Assembly: GCA_014529385.2 (NCBI GenBank)
Contig: CM043962.1
Coordinates: 149,292,647-149,352,646 of the forward strand
Source: Adiantum capillus-veneris
Taxonomy: Eukaryota > Streptophyta > Polypodiopsida > Polypodiales > Pteridaceae
DNA: 60,000 nt
Direction: 5' to 3'
Shown: piece after piece, positions 1 through 11,660 of the stretch
Layout of the letters: every line of letters starts with the position of its first letter
How positions within the stretch are numbered: the first letter of the stretch is position 1
Position numbers and translations under genes: made by a program
Notes under the pieces: generated by a model
Told to the model about the DNA's origin: nothing
What the model saw: only the letters and a program-made list of their open reading frames with translations
Database searches by the model: none

Positions 1-74
1 GTGCATACGCCTATATCCACCAAACAGACAGTGATGCTCCTCCTCTTATGCTTAAGAAGTGTGTGTTTATTTAA

Positions 75-1207
75 AGTTTGAGGGAAGATCTAAAGTTAAA
101 GGTTGAGCTTAAAAGGCCACTTACACTTGAGGATGCAGTACGGATTGCAAAGCATAACGAATGGAAGTTAGAGAGAATGCAAGATCTTGGGTTGTAGGGT
201 GATGTGGAGCCAAATGTTTCTCTATGCATTGATGTAGGTAAAAAGAGTGCCTCTAGTGTAGTATTATATCATGATGGTTATCTTGAGAAAAATAATCAAG
301 CATGTACTAAGGAGAAAGAGGCTAAGAAGAATGCTCTCATTATGCCATCCTTGTTGTCTATGCCACTTAATGGTGCTTTACATGCCAAAGGTTATGTTTC
401 TACCAATGTGAAAGTTAATGAGAAGGAAAAGGATGCAATTAGTGAAGTCTTAAGTAATGATCATGATGAGAATCAAGTTGGACGCCATTGTTGATGTGTC
501 CAATGTGAAAGATGAGTATGTGGGTGATGTGAAAGTGGATGTTGGGTATCCCTCTCCATTATGTAAATTAGTTGAGAATGATTTTCAAGTCAAGTATGAT
601 ACTTATATAGAAGTGATTGATGTGAATGAAGAGATCTCTCAAATGCATGCTATTGTTGAGTCTTTTCCACTAAATGATGATATTGTTGATCATGTTGTGG
701 ACCTTATTAATGAGGAGACTATCCATGAGGACTCTTGTGATTGCATTTGTAGTGATGTATGTGGACATCCCTTGATTGATAAAGAGAATATTGAGGTTTT
801 AGAGGATATGAAAAATGATGGAGATGCTCTTTCTATGCCTCATGTGAATATGGTTGATGCTACCTTGCTTGATCCTCTTGTTAAGGAGCCTAAGTTATGT
901 ATGAAGGGTGGCTTACCTATTAAGCATGGTGTGGTTGAATTGGTGGATGGATGCTTAGTCAAGCATGGGGATAATGAGATGAATATGAAAGAGGATATGA
1001 AAATGTCTGAGTTACAAATTGGAACACATTTTGGATGAAATGTTAAAGGATTCCTTGCATGCTATAGTAATGAAAGGGTGTCTCTATGTGGTATCTATTA
1101 AGAATTTAGATTCTACATATTGTTTATGCTTTGATATTGGGAGTGAGAGAATTGATATGGCTGATGTTTCTTCATGCATTTTGTGCTTATGTTGTATAGC
1201 CTTTTGA
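75..1207 (+). pseudogene. Ty3-type gag C-terminal remnant with downstream acidic reading frames
   Basis: The frame from 75 reads SLREDLKLKVELKRPLTLED and on through an AVRIAKHNEWKLERM-type helix. This is how the C-terminal part of Ty3 gag (Retrotrans_gag family) usually looks in plants. A TAG at 196-198 interrupts it and the same frame continues to 494. Two further frames (457-1038 and 1019-1207) overlap by a few tens of bases and look like one acidic, low-complexity coding stretch broken by frameshifts. No zinc knuckle, protease or RT follows before the LTR at 1294. I read it as the decayed gag of a plus-strand Ty3 element whose left part lies outside the window. The gag assignment is good for the first 120 bases and only inferred for the rest. 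Confidence 0.5.
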
Positions 1208-1293
1208 TCCAACTGGACAACATGTTTATGCTACTACTGAGCATGAATGCTCTAGCAGACTGGGGGTTTGGCAAACTATGTTGGGCGTATTTT

Positions 1294-2121
1294 TGACACC
1301 CCGTTTTTCTAAATTTGTACATATGGACATGACGCTTGATGTCAAAAGTGTGTGTGGGATATCTTTTTGTGGGGGTTTTTAGCTTGGTTTAGCAAGCACA
1401 TGTACATGCATGGCAAGTCATTAGTATAGCACCACAGATGTCGGGCTACTGTAAGTTCCCGTGAGTGCGTTTTTTGAAGGGAGACTTGTATATAACTTAA
1501 ACTCATGTACAAAATTAAAAATTTTCATCAAAACTCCAAAAATTTGTAGGTTTTAGCTCGTTTTGCCTCCTTGATGGTTTTTGATGCAGTTTTTTGTCCC
1601 GCCTTGCCTTCTCTACGTGTAGTCGTGTCGGGATAGCTCTTTATTCGAGTCAATTTTTCATGTAGCAGCATGTAGATTCAATTTTGTTCATCTTCAGCTT
1701 AATATTTCTCTCAATCTTTGAAGTGCCCCAGTTGCAGTTGTGCTCTTCAGGTTACGACTAGTTCTCTGTAGGCTTATGGCTAAGGCAACCTAGTGGCAAA
1801 TTGTGTGCAGACAGATTGGGAGGGCATATATCAATGAATTATGGAATTGATGTTAAACTTGTGGGTTTGTCATGTTCAATTGTGAAAGGAGAGGCCCTTG
1901 TCTTCATATGCATTGGTCAACATGTGCTGTAAATCCGTACTTTGATAGGGATATAGTCTCTTGGGTGGGTGACGACCAGTAAATTTTGAAGGGGACTACT
2001 CTTGCTGGATTAGTGGTGTTTCAAAGGGGTTTTTCAAAGATTTTTATGTTCTTGTAGTGCTATTTCAATGCTCTTGGCTGCCATCTCTATAGAGGTGTTC
2101 CAGTTTGATTGTTTTCCAACA
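1294..2121. mobile_element. LTR, family B copy 1
   Basis: An 828-bp unit begins TGACACCCCG and ends CCAACA. It aligns over its whole length with a second copy split between 7787-8214 and 20004-20420, which defines both ends. Shared landmarks are the GCACATGTACATGCA stretch near 1395, the Cys-rich-looking GTCCCGCCTTGCC stretch near 1596, and the block starting GTGCCCCAGTTG near 1722. The five bases on its left (ATTTT) do not match those on its right (GTGTT), because the right side is a truncated A-family LTR. It has no coding content. Orientation cannot be fixed because no primer-binding site or polypurine tract is visible. Confidence 0.75.
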
Positions 2122-2537
2122 GTGTTAGTGAGTCTAGTCATCAGATTTGAGTGCAAAAATCATTGTTTTTAGTCGTTTTGACCCTAGGAAAGTGTTCTTA
2201 GACCATAGGCGACCTATCTGGATAGTTTTGTTACAGTTTTCAAGAACTTTTTCATGATGGATCATGATTTTTGTACCTTGTTGGATTGCGACCATAGTTG
2301 GTAGGATGGTGCCCCTAGGTGTCCTAGACCTCCTCCTAAAGTTTTATCCTAGGTGTCCTGATCATTGAGTGTTGGTTTGCTTGTTGATTTGGTGTGTTTT
2401 CTTGTTAAGGTTTACTTCTTCAGATTGACGATCTCAAAGAGTCTCCGTGCCCCATCCGAGTCACTTCCCTGAGTATTGACATTATGGTAGTGCTAGATTG
2501 CTATGCTACAGATGTCCATCACGGCGATCCGCTAACA
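2122..2537 (+). repeat. Family A LTR 1, 5'-truncated
   Basis: It corresponds to the last 480 or so bases of LTR 2 (from 3342), less an internal deletion of about 60 bp near 2345. The 5' part is missing where it meets LTR B1. It ends GCTAACA. Confidence 0.8.
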
Positions 2538-2905
2538 TTGGCGCCACAATGACAAGAAATGACGACATTAGCAAGAGATCTCTTAACAACCAAACATAAG
2601 GAAGGTAGTGAAGTATTTCAAGTCAGCAACAAAGGCAGGCACATCAAGAGAAATCTTAACGGCCAAAAATAGCACCAACAAGAAGAATGAGCAACAGATG
2701 CAATATTCCATAGACAACTGAAGTCAAGTACACGCATAAAAAAGAACATAGAAGATATGAAGAACTCAAGGAAGGGGGGAGTGTCATCAAATGACAAAGC
2801 ACTTTCCAAGCTAAAGACCAACCTTGAAGACAAAGCTGAAGAAAACCCTATGACAAGACTGCACAAGGATGTTCCAAGAGACGACAGAAGCTAGGAAGGG
2901 GGGAA
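2538..2905 (+). other. Family A internal region 1
   Basis: It starts TTGGCGCCACAATGACAAG and ends in AGGAAGGGGGGAA. A plus-strand frame reads KYFKSATKAGTSREILTAKN and then hits stops. The same frame is recognisable in the other two internal regions, so it may be a fossil coding stretch. The Leu/Phe/Ser-rich minus-strand ORF here is only its shadow. Confidence 0.6.
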
Positions 2906-3824
2906 TGTTTGCCGATTGACCGAACGGGCACCCACCTAGTCAGACACGTAATTGGACACCACATTTGTAGTCTTTTATTTTGTCGAGGTAGTGTAGTGAT
3001 ACTCTATGTAAATCCTAATTCTAGAGCAACAAGTCAATTCCCTGAGTTGTAATTCTGTCATGACAATTGTAAAGGTCCATGTAAACCGACCACTGGCCAT
3101 TTAGAATTCCCTAGTTATAAATGTCAATAACCTTAATGTGAAAGAAGTCTTATCTTTAGAGAGGAAGAAAGGAGATCTGATGTACGCACGCTCAAGCTAC
3201 AAAACTGCTCCAACTTGTAATCATCACAAAACTAATGATTGGGTAATCAAATTTTAGTTTTAAAAATTGCATTGTGTTCCTCTCTCTTTTTACTTTCATT
3301 CAAGTAGAAGCATTGTTAGTTTTGTTGAGGTTTGCAACTACGTGTTAGTGAACCTAATCATCATATTTGAATGCTTAAATCACTATTTTTAGTCCTTTTG
3401 ACCATAGGAGAGTGTTCTTATACCAAAGGGCGACCTTTCAGGATAGTTATGTTGCAGTTTTCAAGACCTTTTTCATGATGGATTGTGATTTTGATACCTG
3501 GTTGGATTGCCACCAGAGTTGGTAGGATGGTGCCCCTAGGTGTCGTAGATCTCCTCCAAAAGTTTCGTTGCATTTCTAGTCCGTTCAAGTGCCAAAATGG
3601 CGTGATGACCTAGATCCGTGAGAAGGACATAGGCAAATTTCCCTGATCATTGAGTGTTGGTTTTTTGTTGAGTTGGTGTGTTTGCTTGTTGAGGTTCACT
3701 TCTTTAGATTGACGATGTGAAAGAGTCTCCCTGCCCCATCCGAGTCACTTCCCTGAGTATTGATATTATATTAGTGCTCGACAGCTATGCTATAGACGTC
3801 CATTGCAGTGGCAACCCGCTAACA
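2906..3824 (+). repeat. Family A LTR 2, full length
   Basis: A 919-bp LTR from TGTTTGCCGATTGACC to CCCGCTAACA, bounded by a polypurine tract on the left and a TTGGCGCC site on the right. Confidence 0.85.
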
Positions 3825-4208
3825 TTGGCGCCACAATGACAAGCAATGATGACATCAGCAAGAGATCTCTCAACAACCAAACATAAGGAGATAAAAAATG
3901 TTGCAGCTAGTAAAGTATTTCAAGTCAACAACAAAGGCAGCCACATCAAGAGAAATCTTGATGGCCAAAAAAGGCACCAACAAGAAGAATGAGCAGCAGA
4001 TGCAATAATCCATCGATAATTGAAGTCAAACACACGCATCAAAAAGAACACAGAAGATATGAAGAACTCAAGGAAGGGGGGAGCGTCATCAAAGGACAAA
4101 TCACTTCCCAAGCTGAAGACCAACCTTAAAGAGAAAAGTTGAAGACAACCCTATGACAAAGCTGCACAAGGTCGTTTCAAGGGATGACACAAGCTATGAA
4201 GGGGGGAA
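3825..4208 (+). other. Family A internal region 2
   Basis: 384 bp starting TTGGCGCCACAATG and ending GAAGGGGGGAA. The best-preserved copy of the short frame reads KYFKSTTKAATSREILMAKK before a stop. No known domain can be assigned. Confidence 0.6.
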
Positions 4209-5121
4209 TGTTTGAGGATTAATTGAATGAGCGCCCACTCACCAGACATGTAACCGGACACCACATTTGTAGTCTATTATTTTTCCAAGCTAGTGTAGTG
4301 ATACTCTATGTAAATTCTAATTCTAGAGTAGCAGGTCAATTCCCTAAGTTGTAGTTATGTCATGACAATTGTAAAGGTCCATGTGAACCGATTAATGGAC
4401 ATTTAGAATGCCCTAGCTATAAATGTCAATAACCTTAATGTGAAAGAAGGATTATCTTTAGAGAGGAAGAAAAGAGCTCTGGTGTACACACGCTCAAGCT
4501 ACAAAATTGCTCCAACTTGTAATCATCGCAACTAATGATTGGGTAATTAGATTTTAGTTTTAAAACTAGCATTGTGTTCCTATCTCTTTGCTCTTTTATT
4601 CAAGTATAAGCATTGTCAATGTTGTTAAGGTTCTCTACGCGATAGTGAGCCTAATCATCATATTTGAGTGCTTAAATCATTGTTTTTTGTCATTTTGACC
4701 ATAGGAGAGTGTTCTTAGACCATAGGCGACCTATTTGGATAGTTCTGCTACAATTTTCAGGACCTTTTTTTAATGATGGATCATGATTTTTGTACCTTGT
4801 TGGATTGCGACCATAGTTGATAGGATGGTGCCCCTAGGTGTCCTAGACCACCTCCTAAAGTGTTGTTGCATTTCGAGTCCGTTCAAGTGCCAAAATGGCG
4901 TGATGACCTAGAGCTATGAGAAAAGACATAGGAAAATTTCCCTGATCATTGAGTGCTGGTTTGCTTGTTGAGATGTTGTGTTTTCTTGTTAAGGTGCACT
5001 TCTTCAGATTGATGATCTGAAAGAGTCTCCGTGCCCCATCTGAGTCACTTCTCTAAGTATTGACATTATGTTAGTGACAGATCGCTATGCTACAGACGTC
5101 TGTCACGGCGACCCGCTAACA
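4209..5121 (+). repeat. Family A LTR 3, full length
   Basis: A 913-bp LTR from TGTTTGAGGATTAATTG to CGCTAACA. Its right neighbour starts TTGGCACTACAATG, a mutated version of the TTGGCGCC site. Confidence 0.85.
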
Positions 5122-5460
5122 TTGGCACTACAATGACAAGCAATGAAGATATTAACAACAACCAAACATAAGGAGATAAAAAATGAAGATCTCTCAACAA
5201 CCAAACATAAGGAGATAAAAAATGTTGAAGCTAGTGAAGTATTTCAAGTCAACAACAAAGGCAAACACATCAAGAGAAATCTTCACGGCCAAAAGTGGCA
5301 CCAATAAGAAGAATGAGCGACAGATGCAATATTCCATTGAAAATTGAAGTCCAACACACGCATAAAAAAGAACACAGAAGATATGAAGAACTCAAGGAAG
5401 GGGGGAGCGGAGCGTCATCAAAGGTGTTTCAAGGGATGACACAAGCTAGGAAGGGGGGAA
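5122..5460 (+). other. Family A internal region 3, with a 39-bp duplication and a deletion
   Basis: It differs from the other two by a 39-bp tandem duplication (CCAAACATAAGG at 5162 and again at 5201) and by loss of about 70 bp near 5410, where GGGGGAGCGGAGCGTC marks the join. Confidence 0.6.
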
Positions 5461-6377
5461 TGTTTGAGGATTGACCAAACTGACATCCACCTGGCCAGAC
5501 ACGTGACCCGACACCACATTTGTAGTCTATTATTTTGTCGAGCTAGTGTAGTGATACTCTGTAAATTCTAATTCTAGAGTAGCAGGTCAATTCCTTGAGT
5601 TGTAATGCTGCCATGACAATTGTAAAGGTCCATGCTAGCCAACCACTGGCCATTTAGAATTCCCTAGTTATAAATTGCGATAACCTTAATGTGAAAGAAG
5701 GCTTATCTTTAGAGAGGAAGAAAAGAGCTCTGATGTACGCATGCTCAAGCTACAAAACTGCTCCAGGTTGTAATCATCTCAACTAATGATTGGGTAATCA
5801 AATTTTAGTTTTGAAACTTGCATTGTGCTCCTCTCTCTTTGATCTTTCATTCAACTGTAAGCATTTCAGTTTTGTTGAGGTTCACGACTACACGTTAGTA
5901 AGCCTAATCATCAGATTTGAGTGCTTAAATCACTATTTTTAGTCGTTTTGACCATAGGAGAGTGTTCTTATACCATAGAGCAAACTTTTAGGATAGTTCT
6001 ATTGCAGTTTTTAGGACCTTTTTCATGATGGATTGTGATTCTAGTACCTTGTTGGATTGCCACCAGAGTTGGTAGAATGGTGCCCCTAGGTGTCCTACAC
6101 CTCCTCCAAAAGTTTTGTTGCATTTCGAGCTCGTTCGAGTGTCAAAATGACGTGATGACCTAGAGCTGTGAGAAAGGACATAGGCAAATTTCCCTGATCA
6201 TTGAGTGTTGGTTTTCTTGTTGAGTTGGTGCGTTTGGTTGTTAAGGTTTACTTCTTTAGGTTGACGACCTCAAAGAGTCTACGTGCCCCATCGGAGTCAC
6301 TTCATTGAGTATTGACATTATGTTAATGCCAGATCGCTCTGCTAAATACAGACATCGGTCGCGGTGACCTGTTGACA
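5461..6377 (+). repeat. Family A LTR 4, full length
   Basis: 917 bp from TGTTTGAGGATTGACC to TTGACA. The sequence after it (CTTTAGGATG) is not the internal region, so this is the right end of the array. Confidence 0.8.
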
Positions 6378-7399
6378 CTTTAGGATGATCTTTAGTTTTC
6401 ATCCTTTTAGGATCCTCCCCTTCTATTCCTTTGTCTGCTGGTCTCTTGATGGTTGGCGAGTTTTTTCTTTGATATTGGCCCTCATCAAATGTGATAAACT
6501 TTGGGCCTGCTCTTCCTTTCTAATTTTTTATGTGTCTCTTCTTCTTTGAGCAACCTCTCTTTGCTTATGTCTCCTCTCTTCTTCTACTTTCATCTTTCTT
6601 TCGTGTTCATTCTCAGGTTTTTGTTCTATTTGCTCCACTCTTCTGGTCTATGCCGATACAAGCTTTCTTTCTTGAGTGGTGGGGTCTAATTTCTCGAGCT
6701 CAATATTTTCCTTGTCAGTCTTTCAAATGAATCAAAGTTGGTGGCCCCTTCATCTCTCACATATTCTGGTTGAGTTGTTTTCTTGGCTCTCGTGGTCCTT
6801 ACAGATGCAGATAGTGCTACCACCTTCTTTACCTTTGGTTGTCATACTCTTTCTATGCATTCATTTGATTTTGGGGCATCCTCCAATGAGTCCCATTCTC
6901 TAATCAAACATGCCACAATCTTTGTCAAGAATTCAACTCCCCTGAGGTGTGGGATGTCGGACGGTTTGGACCATTGCTTTTTCTCGGCCACTGCTCTACA
7001 AGCTGGTCGAAGCCCCATGTTGCTAGATTAATAAGTACATGCTTGTGTTGTGGTATTAATTTGTGTAAGGTTGAGGCTAAATTTTTATCGGATCTTGTAT
7101 ATCTTATTTGCCTATCAAAATGAAGGTGTTGGTGCATAACCCTCATCAAATTCTCTATCCTCCTTTCCTTGATGCTGCTAAATGGTGGTAGCTTCATCGT
7201 ACTAGAATCCTTGTTAGCATAGCCTTCCTCCCCTTGGCAATTTCATGATGTTTTCTATGGAATCTAGGGCGATCTCTACTGTAACCTTCTCTCTGTCTAC
7301 CTTTGTAAGAGTTGTCATCATTCTTTATTCATCCACCTTCAGTAGAGTGGTGATTAACTCATGAGCCCTTCTATACTCAGCTTGTACTATTGGTTCAAA
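6378..7399 (-). pseudogene. Degenerate minus-strand coding remnant, family not recognised
   Basis: Read on the minus strand, about 7200-7420 gives a charged helical stretch (EYRRAHELITTLLKVDEQ-like, one stop read through). Below 7200 other frames give Lys/Arg/Glu-rich segments with several stops. It lies directly after the RT remnant at 7400-7786, but the sequence does not look like the expected RNase H or integrase. I infer either a deletion junction or a different element's gag-like region. Overlapping plus-strand ORFs at 6501-7031 look like shadows. Confidence 0.3.
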
Positions 7400-7786
7400 G
7401 AGGAAATACTCAACTCTAGCTCAATGTTCTGTTCATTAAGGATAGAGTGACCACAAAGGTCTTCCATGTATATTTCCAAGCATATCCGTAAAGATTATTT
7501 GAAAGCGTGTGTCATTAGCTTTGGAATGTGGCTGGTGCATTGTCAAGCCGAAAGGCATTACCTTATAAGCATAGATTCCCCATTCCGTGGCAAATGCCAT
7601 TTTGTATCGATCTTGTATTACTAGCCAATTGGTTGTATCTGAGAGCCCCCGTCTAAGAAAGAGTAATTTTGTTTTCCAACCACTCATTTGAGAACATGTT
7701 CCGTGATTGGTAAGGGATAGTTATCCCTTATTGTTGTAGCATTCACTTTTTTGAGATTCACCCATACACGTTGTTGTGCGCATTTA
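7400..7786 (-). pseudogene. Ty3 reverse transcriptase fragment (broken)
   Basis: On the minus strand, in order: VWVNLKKVNATTIRDNYPLP, PITEHVL, a FLDG motif, KMAFATEWGIYAYKVMPFGL and YMEDLCGHS. These are the consecutive RT blocks of plant Ty3 elements. The catalytic YMDD/YLDD box appears as YMED, so its second Asp position is changed. At least two frameshifts and one stop break it. The upstream part of the same gene lies at 20421-20684, separated by the LTR B2 and element G. After the YMED box similarity fades, so thumb, RNase H and integrase are missing. Confidence 0.8.
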
Positions 7787-8214
7787 AAGGACCCTGTTTT
7801 TTGAAGAAAATTTTACATATGGGCTTGAGAAAGACTTTCATTAGAGTTTTTGGACATGATCTTTTGGGTTTTTATGATTTCTTTGGCAAGCACATGTACA
7901 TGCAGGGAAAGTCTCTAATGTAGCGTCAGCTGTCGGGTTGCCTTGCATGCCCATGAGTGATTTTTTTAAAGTGAGACTTGTATATAACTAAAACTTATGT
8001 ACAAATTTAAAAACGTTGCCGAATATAAAAAATGTACAGGTTTGGGGTCCTTGTGCCTCCCTTGGTGCTTTTGGATGCAATTTTTAACCCTCGCCTTGCC
8101 TTCTGTGGATGTAGTCGTACTGGGACAGCTCTTTGCCCGCATCAATTTTTCATGTAGCAGAGTGTAGATTCAATTTTGGTCATCTTCAATTTTCTAGCCA
8201 GTCATATTTCTTCT
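7787..8214. mobile_element. LTR family B copy 2, left part
   Basis: It matches the first half of LTR B1. It is preceded by ATTTA (7782-7786), and its other half ends at 20420 followed by ATGTA. A 5-bp target duplication with one mismatch suggests this is a solo LTR inserted in the RT gene. Element G interrupts it. Confidence 0.7.
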
Positions 8215-9158
8215 TGTAAGCAGTGGCTCACATAGGCTACACCGAATATGCATCAAGCGGGAGATATACTATGGATATGCATAATATTTCCAACTCATTG
8301 GGAATTCCAAAGTTGTATATGCTAAGTAGAGGGCTCAAACCTAAACCCATAGTAGAAGGGATTGTGGTGAAAGCCTTTAAAAGAAGCCTTTATGCAAGGA
8401 GGATTCATTCTTGAGTATCCACTTTTGAGAGCTCTCTCTCTCTTGAGTGTTCACTCTATGGTCTAGCCTTGAGCTTAATGCCCATGCTTAAGAGGCTAGT
8501 GCTAATCCACTGTAATTAGAGTAAGATCTTATTGATTATCTAATCCCTATTTTCTCATTAGTCTACTTCTTCTCTACATTTCATTATGTCATTAGGTAGT
8601 ATTACACTCTCATTATTCTAGATTTGAGAGAGGTATGTACTTCTTGCTATTAACCACTCCTATTCTTCTATGAGCATTTGATTTGTGATATTTAGCATCA
8701 CTAATTAGGTTGAATAAGTTTGGTCTTAATCTTGTAAATAGTGTGTGTGCCCTATTGTTTGCTTATGTATGGATAGGTTTTATGAAAATCTAGCACCATT
8801 CACCTCGTGTGTGTAGCTATTGATGAAGTGCCATGATTGGCATGTGGTGATTGGAGAGTCCAACACCAATACAATTAGTACGTGCTTATCATTAGTGTGC
8901 TTGGGGTTTCTAGTCTATGGCAAGTTGGACTTTGGTGGACTTGATGTGTGTAGGAGTTGATTGATTAGTGATTAAAGTATGCTTAGAGTTAGTCTTTCCA
9001 TGGATAATCTCTACTTGCATTGGAGAGGTGTTCTCTTGAATCCTCTATTTCTATTCATTCGATGCTCGTACTTCCATGTCCTAGCCGGGTTACTGATCTA
9101 CGGATTTGATAATTTTGTGTGGGTTGCGATTAGATCATTTCTACAACGCCTCCCAACA
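8215..9158 (+). repeat. Family G 5' LTR
   Basis: 944 bp, alignable end to end with 19028-20003. Shared blocks include CATAGGCTACACCGAATATG, the purine-poor centre near 8500 and the terminal CCTCCCAACA. It lacks a roughly 20-bp stretch present in the right LTR near 19112. Confidence 0.8.
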
Positions 9159-9160
9159 TT

Positions 9161-9178
9161 TGGCACCATTGTTGGGGA
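9161..9178 (+). other. Primer-binding site of element G (tRNA-Asp type)
   Basis: TGGCACCATTGTTGGGGA lies two bases after the LTR end. It resembles the TGGCGCCGTTGCCGGGGA site of plant Ty3 elements, which matches the 3' end of tRNA-Asp. Confidence 0.7.
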
Positions 9179-11278
9179 TCGATAACATAAGCTAGTGCAT
9201 ATAGGATGTTTAGAATAGAGTAATTTCACTACTAATTTCATTGGTTTTGAGTGTGTGTAAGTCAATTTTGGTTTGATTTGATGATAATGTGCAATTAATT
9301 GAAGCTAATTGTCAAGTTATGAATAAACCAAACCCCCAATTTTACTAATTTCATACTAACCCTTACTAATTTTGCTTCATTTTCATGCTAATTGTACTAA
9401 TTTCATGCTAATTTTTACTAATTTTGAGTAACTTTGCTAACCTAACCACTAACATTTGAAGTGTAATGTATGTTCAATCCCCTTGCAAGAGGTGGAATCA
9501 ACACTTTTTTCAAGTTCTTTGTGCTAATCCATGCCTAATTTGATGATTTGAGTGTTTGATTTTTGGCCTATAATGGTCAATTTTTGAGCTAATTTGGAAG
9601 AGCCACACATGTGTGTGCATGATAGAATCATCACGTGGAGCAAGGATTAGGTTGGATGCAATGGATTGTAAGTGCATTGACCTACTTCATTCAATTTTTG
9701 AGTGGTTAATTTGATTCCAATGTGTTGCTAATTTATTGCTAAAATTAGGTAATCAATTGACCTACATTTTGCACCTAATTTGATTGTTTTGGAATGAAAT
9801 TGATGGTCAATTTTTGACTAATTAATGATGTGTGTGTCAAGATAATGCTTAATTCTCATCAAGAATTCATGTGTGTGCATAAAAATCATTGTGTGTGTAT
9901 TGCACCAAACAAGTAAAAAAACTGTCAAAAAAATTCAAGTGTGTGCACCTAATCTTGAGTGTATACATGCATAGAAATTGATGGAATTTATGATGTGTGA
10001 GTATGAAATCATGTAATTGATGTGTATGTTAGGCTAATTCAATCATTGGATAAGCCTAAATGCCAAAAAATTGGGCAAAAATTGAGTGTGTGTGTCCATT
10101 CAAGACCGCTTGAATTTCAATGATTGATGGTCAATTAGGGCACTCCAAATGATTTTAGATTGAGAAATGTTCATAAAAAGTGTGTGCAATGATTAGGTGT
10201 GAGCCTAAATGCATTGGCAATTGAGCCAAATTTGATATTTTGTGCTTAATTTTTGAGTGTGTGCATTGCTTGATTGGATAAAAATGGTGCTAATTTTTTA
10301 GAAATTAAGCATGCATGCATTCACTTATGCTTGATTGAGTTTGCAATTTGAGCATTACAATGTGAAATTGTTGGAATAGTTGCATAAAATTTTGGCCTAA
10401 ATTTGGTGTGTGTGCCTACTTTATGGCATGTGCAATCCGGTGCTTGAATGAATAATTGGTATTTTTTTACCAATTATGATGATTGATTTGGCCAAATAGT
10501 TGATATTGGTATCACAAATTGGGTCGAATGTTGAGATAGATTGCTCAATTAATGTCCAATTTTTTGTGTTTCCATGCTAATGATTGATCTAAATGATGAA
10601 CATGGCAATCTTGCATTCATTTATGTGCTTAATTATACTCAAATTCACTCATATATAGCCATGCAAACCATAATGACAAATTTAATTGAATTTGGATGAT
10701 GAGGGCCATTAGACATGAGAAATTTAAGATTGCAATGATGCCAATTTGGAATTGTTTTGCAAATGGGAGAACTAGTGAAATATGTTGTGAGCTATGCTAT
10801 GCCTCATAGAGTATAAGATGCATCAATTTCATATGGTTTACCCATTTTGATAATCAATGGATCAAAATTTTGATATGCATTATACCAAATGGCTAATAAA
10901 CGCTCAATGTAGACCGAAATGTGGATATTTTTATGAGCTTGTAACCAATTTTTTGATATCAAACAACTGAGGATTTGAACATAACTTTGAGATATTGGCA
11001 CTTAATTGATTGAAATAAGAATGTTATGATCGAGATGTTTTTTGCACTCAAAATTCATTTTGACTGGCATTGGGAGTTAAATTCGAGAGTAAGGACAAGC
11101 ATGTGTTGGTAGGTGTTAGCTCTAAAAGGATCATGAGCATAGGGGCTATGTGGTGAGAGGGATTGCAAGAATTATCTTTAAGGGAGCCATGAATCATGTC
11201 ACTTGCGCTCAAAGGAATGGTAGGAATGCATCCTAAGTGAGATTTTAATTAAAAAATGCTCATTCAAATTCCTCTATC
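9179..11278. other. AT-rich noncoding interior of element G
   Basis: Low-complexity DNA rich in short motifs such as TGTGTGCAT, CTAATTT and TTGATG. No ORF above background, no domain, no inverted repeat of note. Confidence 0.6.
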
Positions 11279-11452
11279 ACACACACACACACATGCACGC
11301 TAATTGGGGTCTTCAATGACGTCGTCTGCTCTGCTATCTGCCAAGTTGCCAGTTGCTCTGCCGACTTGGGTGCATCAAAATCTACACACACACACACACA
11401 CACACACTCGATGTGTGACCTCTGCAACTTGCCTTGGGTGCCTTCGTGAGTC

Positions 11453-11485
<33 letters not shown>

Positions 11486-11556
11486 GCTATTGCCGCAACT
11501 CCCTCCCCGTGCCAACTCATCCAGCCCTGCATCTCCGCTACCTGGCTTGGTGCGAG

Positions 11557-11601
<45 letters not shown>

Positions 11602-11660
11602 GGCTTGTCCCGCTATGGCCCACTGCAAGTGGAAACCATACACACACATGTGCATTGGGC
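11279..11660. repeat. Microsatellite cluster (CA)n and (CT)n
   Basis: Four CA tracts (about 11279-11293, 11383-11407, 11454-11482, 11639-11647) and a 42-base CT tract (11559-11600) are embedded in GC-richer sequence. Apparent ORFs with His-Thr or Ser-Leu repeats are products of the tracts. Confidence 0.9.

Larger units (their letters stand above)
2122..6377 (+). mobile_element. Tandem array of short LTR element (family A): four LTRs, three internal regions
   Basis: Three near-identical blocks of about 1.22-1.30 kb repeat head to tail. Each block consists of an LTR of about 915 bp (TGTTTG...CTAACA) and an internal region of 340-385 bp. Each internal region starts with TTGGCGCC or TTGGCACT next to the LTR (primer-binding-site position). 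Each ends with GAAGGGGGGAA directly before the next LTR (polypurine tract). The order is partial LTR, internal, LTR, internal, LTR, internal, LTR. No gag or pol is present, so any copying would have needed proteins from another element. LTR termini and several inner motifs resemble the LTRs at 12998 and 30386, suggesting those relatives as the source family. Confidence 0.85.

Noticed and set aside
2618-2866. Leu/Phe/Ser-rich minus-strand ORF, with a similar one at 3920-4123
   Set aside because: It looked like a membrane protein, but it is the reverse of a Lys/Glu/Gln-rich strand in the A internal region and is not open in the third copy.
6501-7031. Four overlapping plus-strand ORFs
   Set aside because: No recognisable domain, rich in Leu, Phe and Ser, antisense to a charged minus-strand remnant next to RT.
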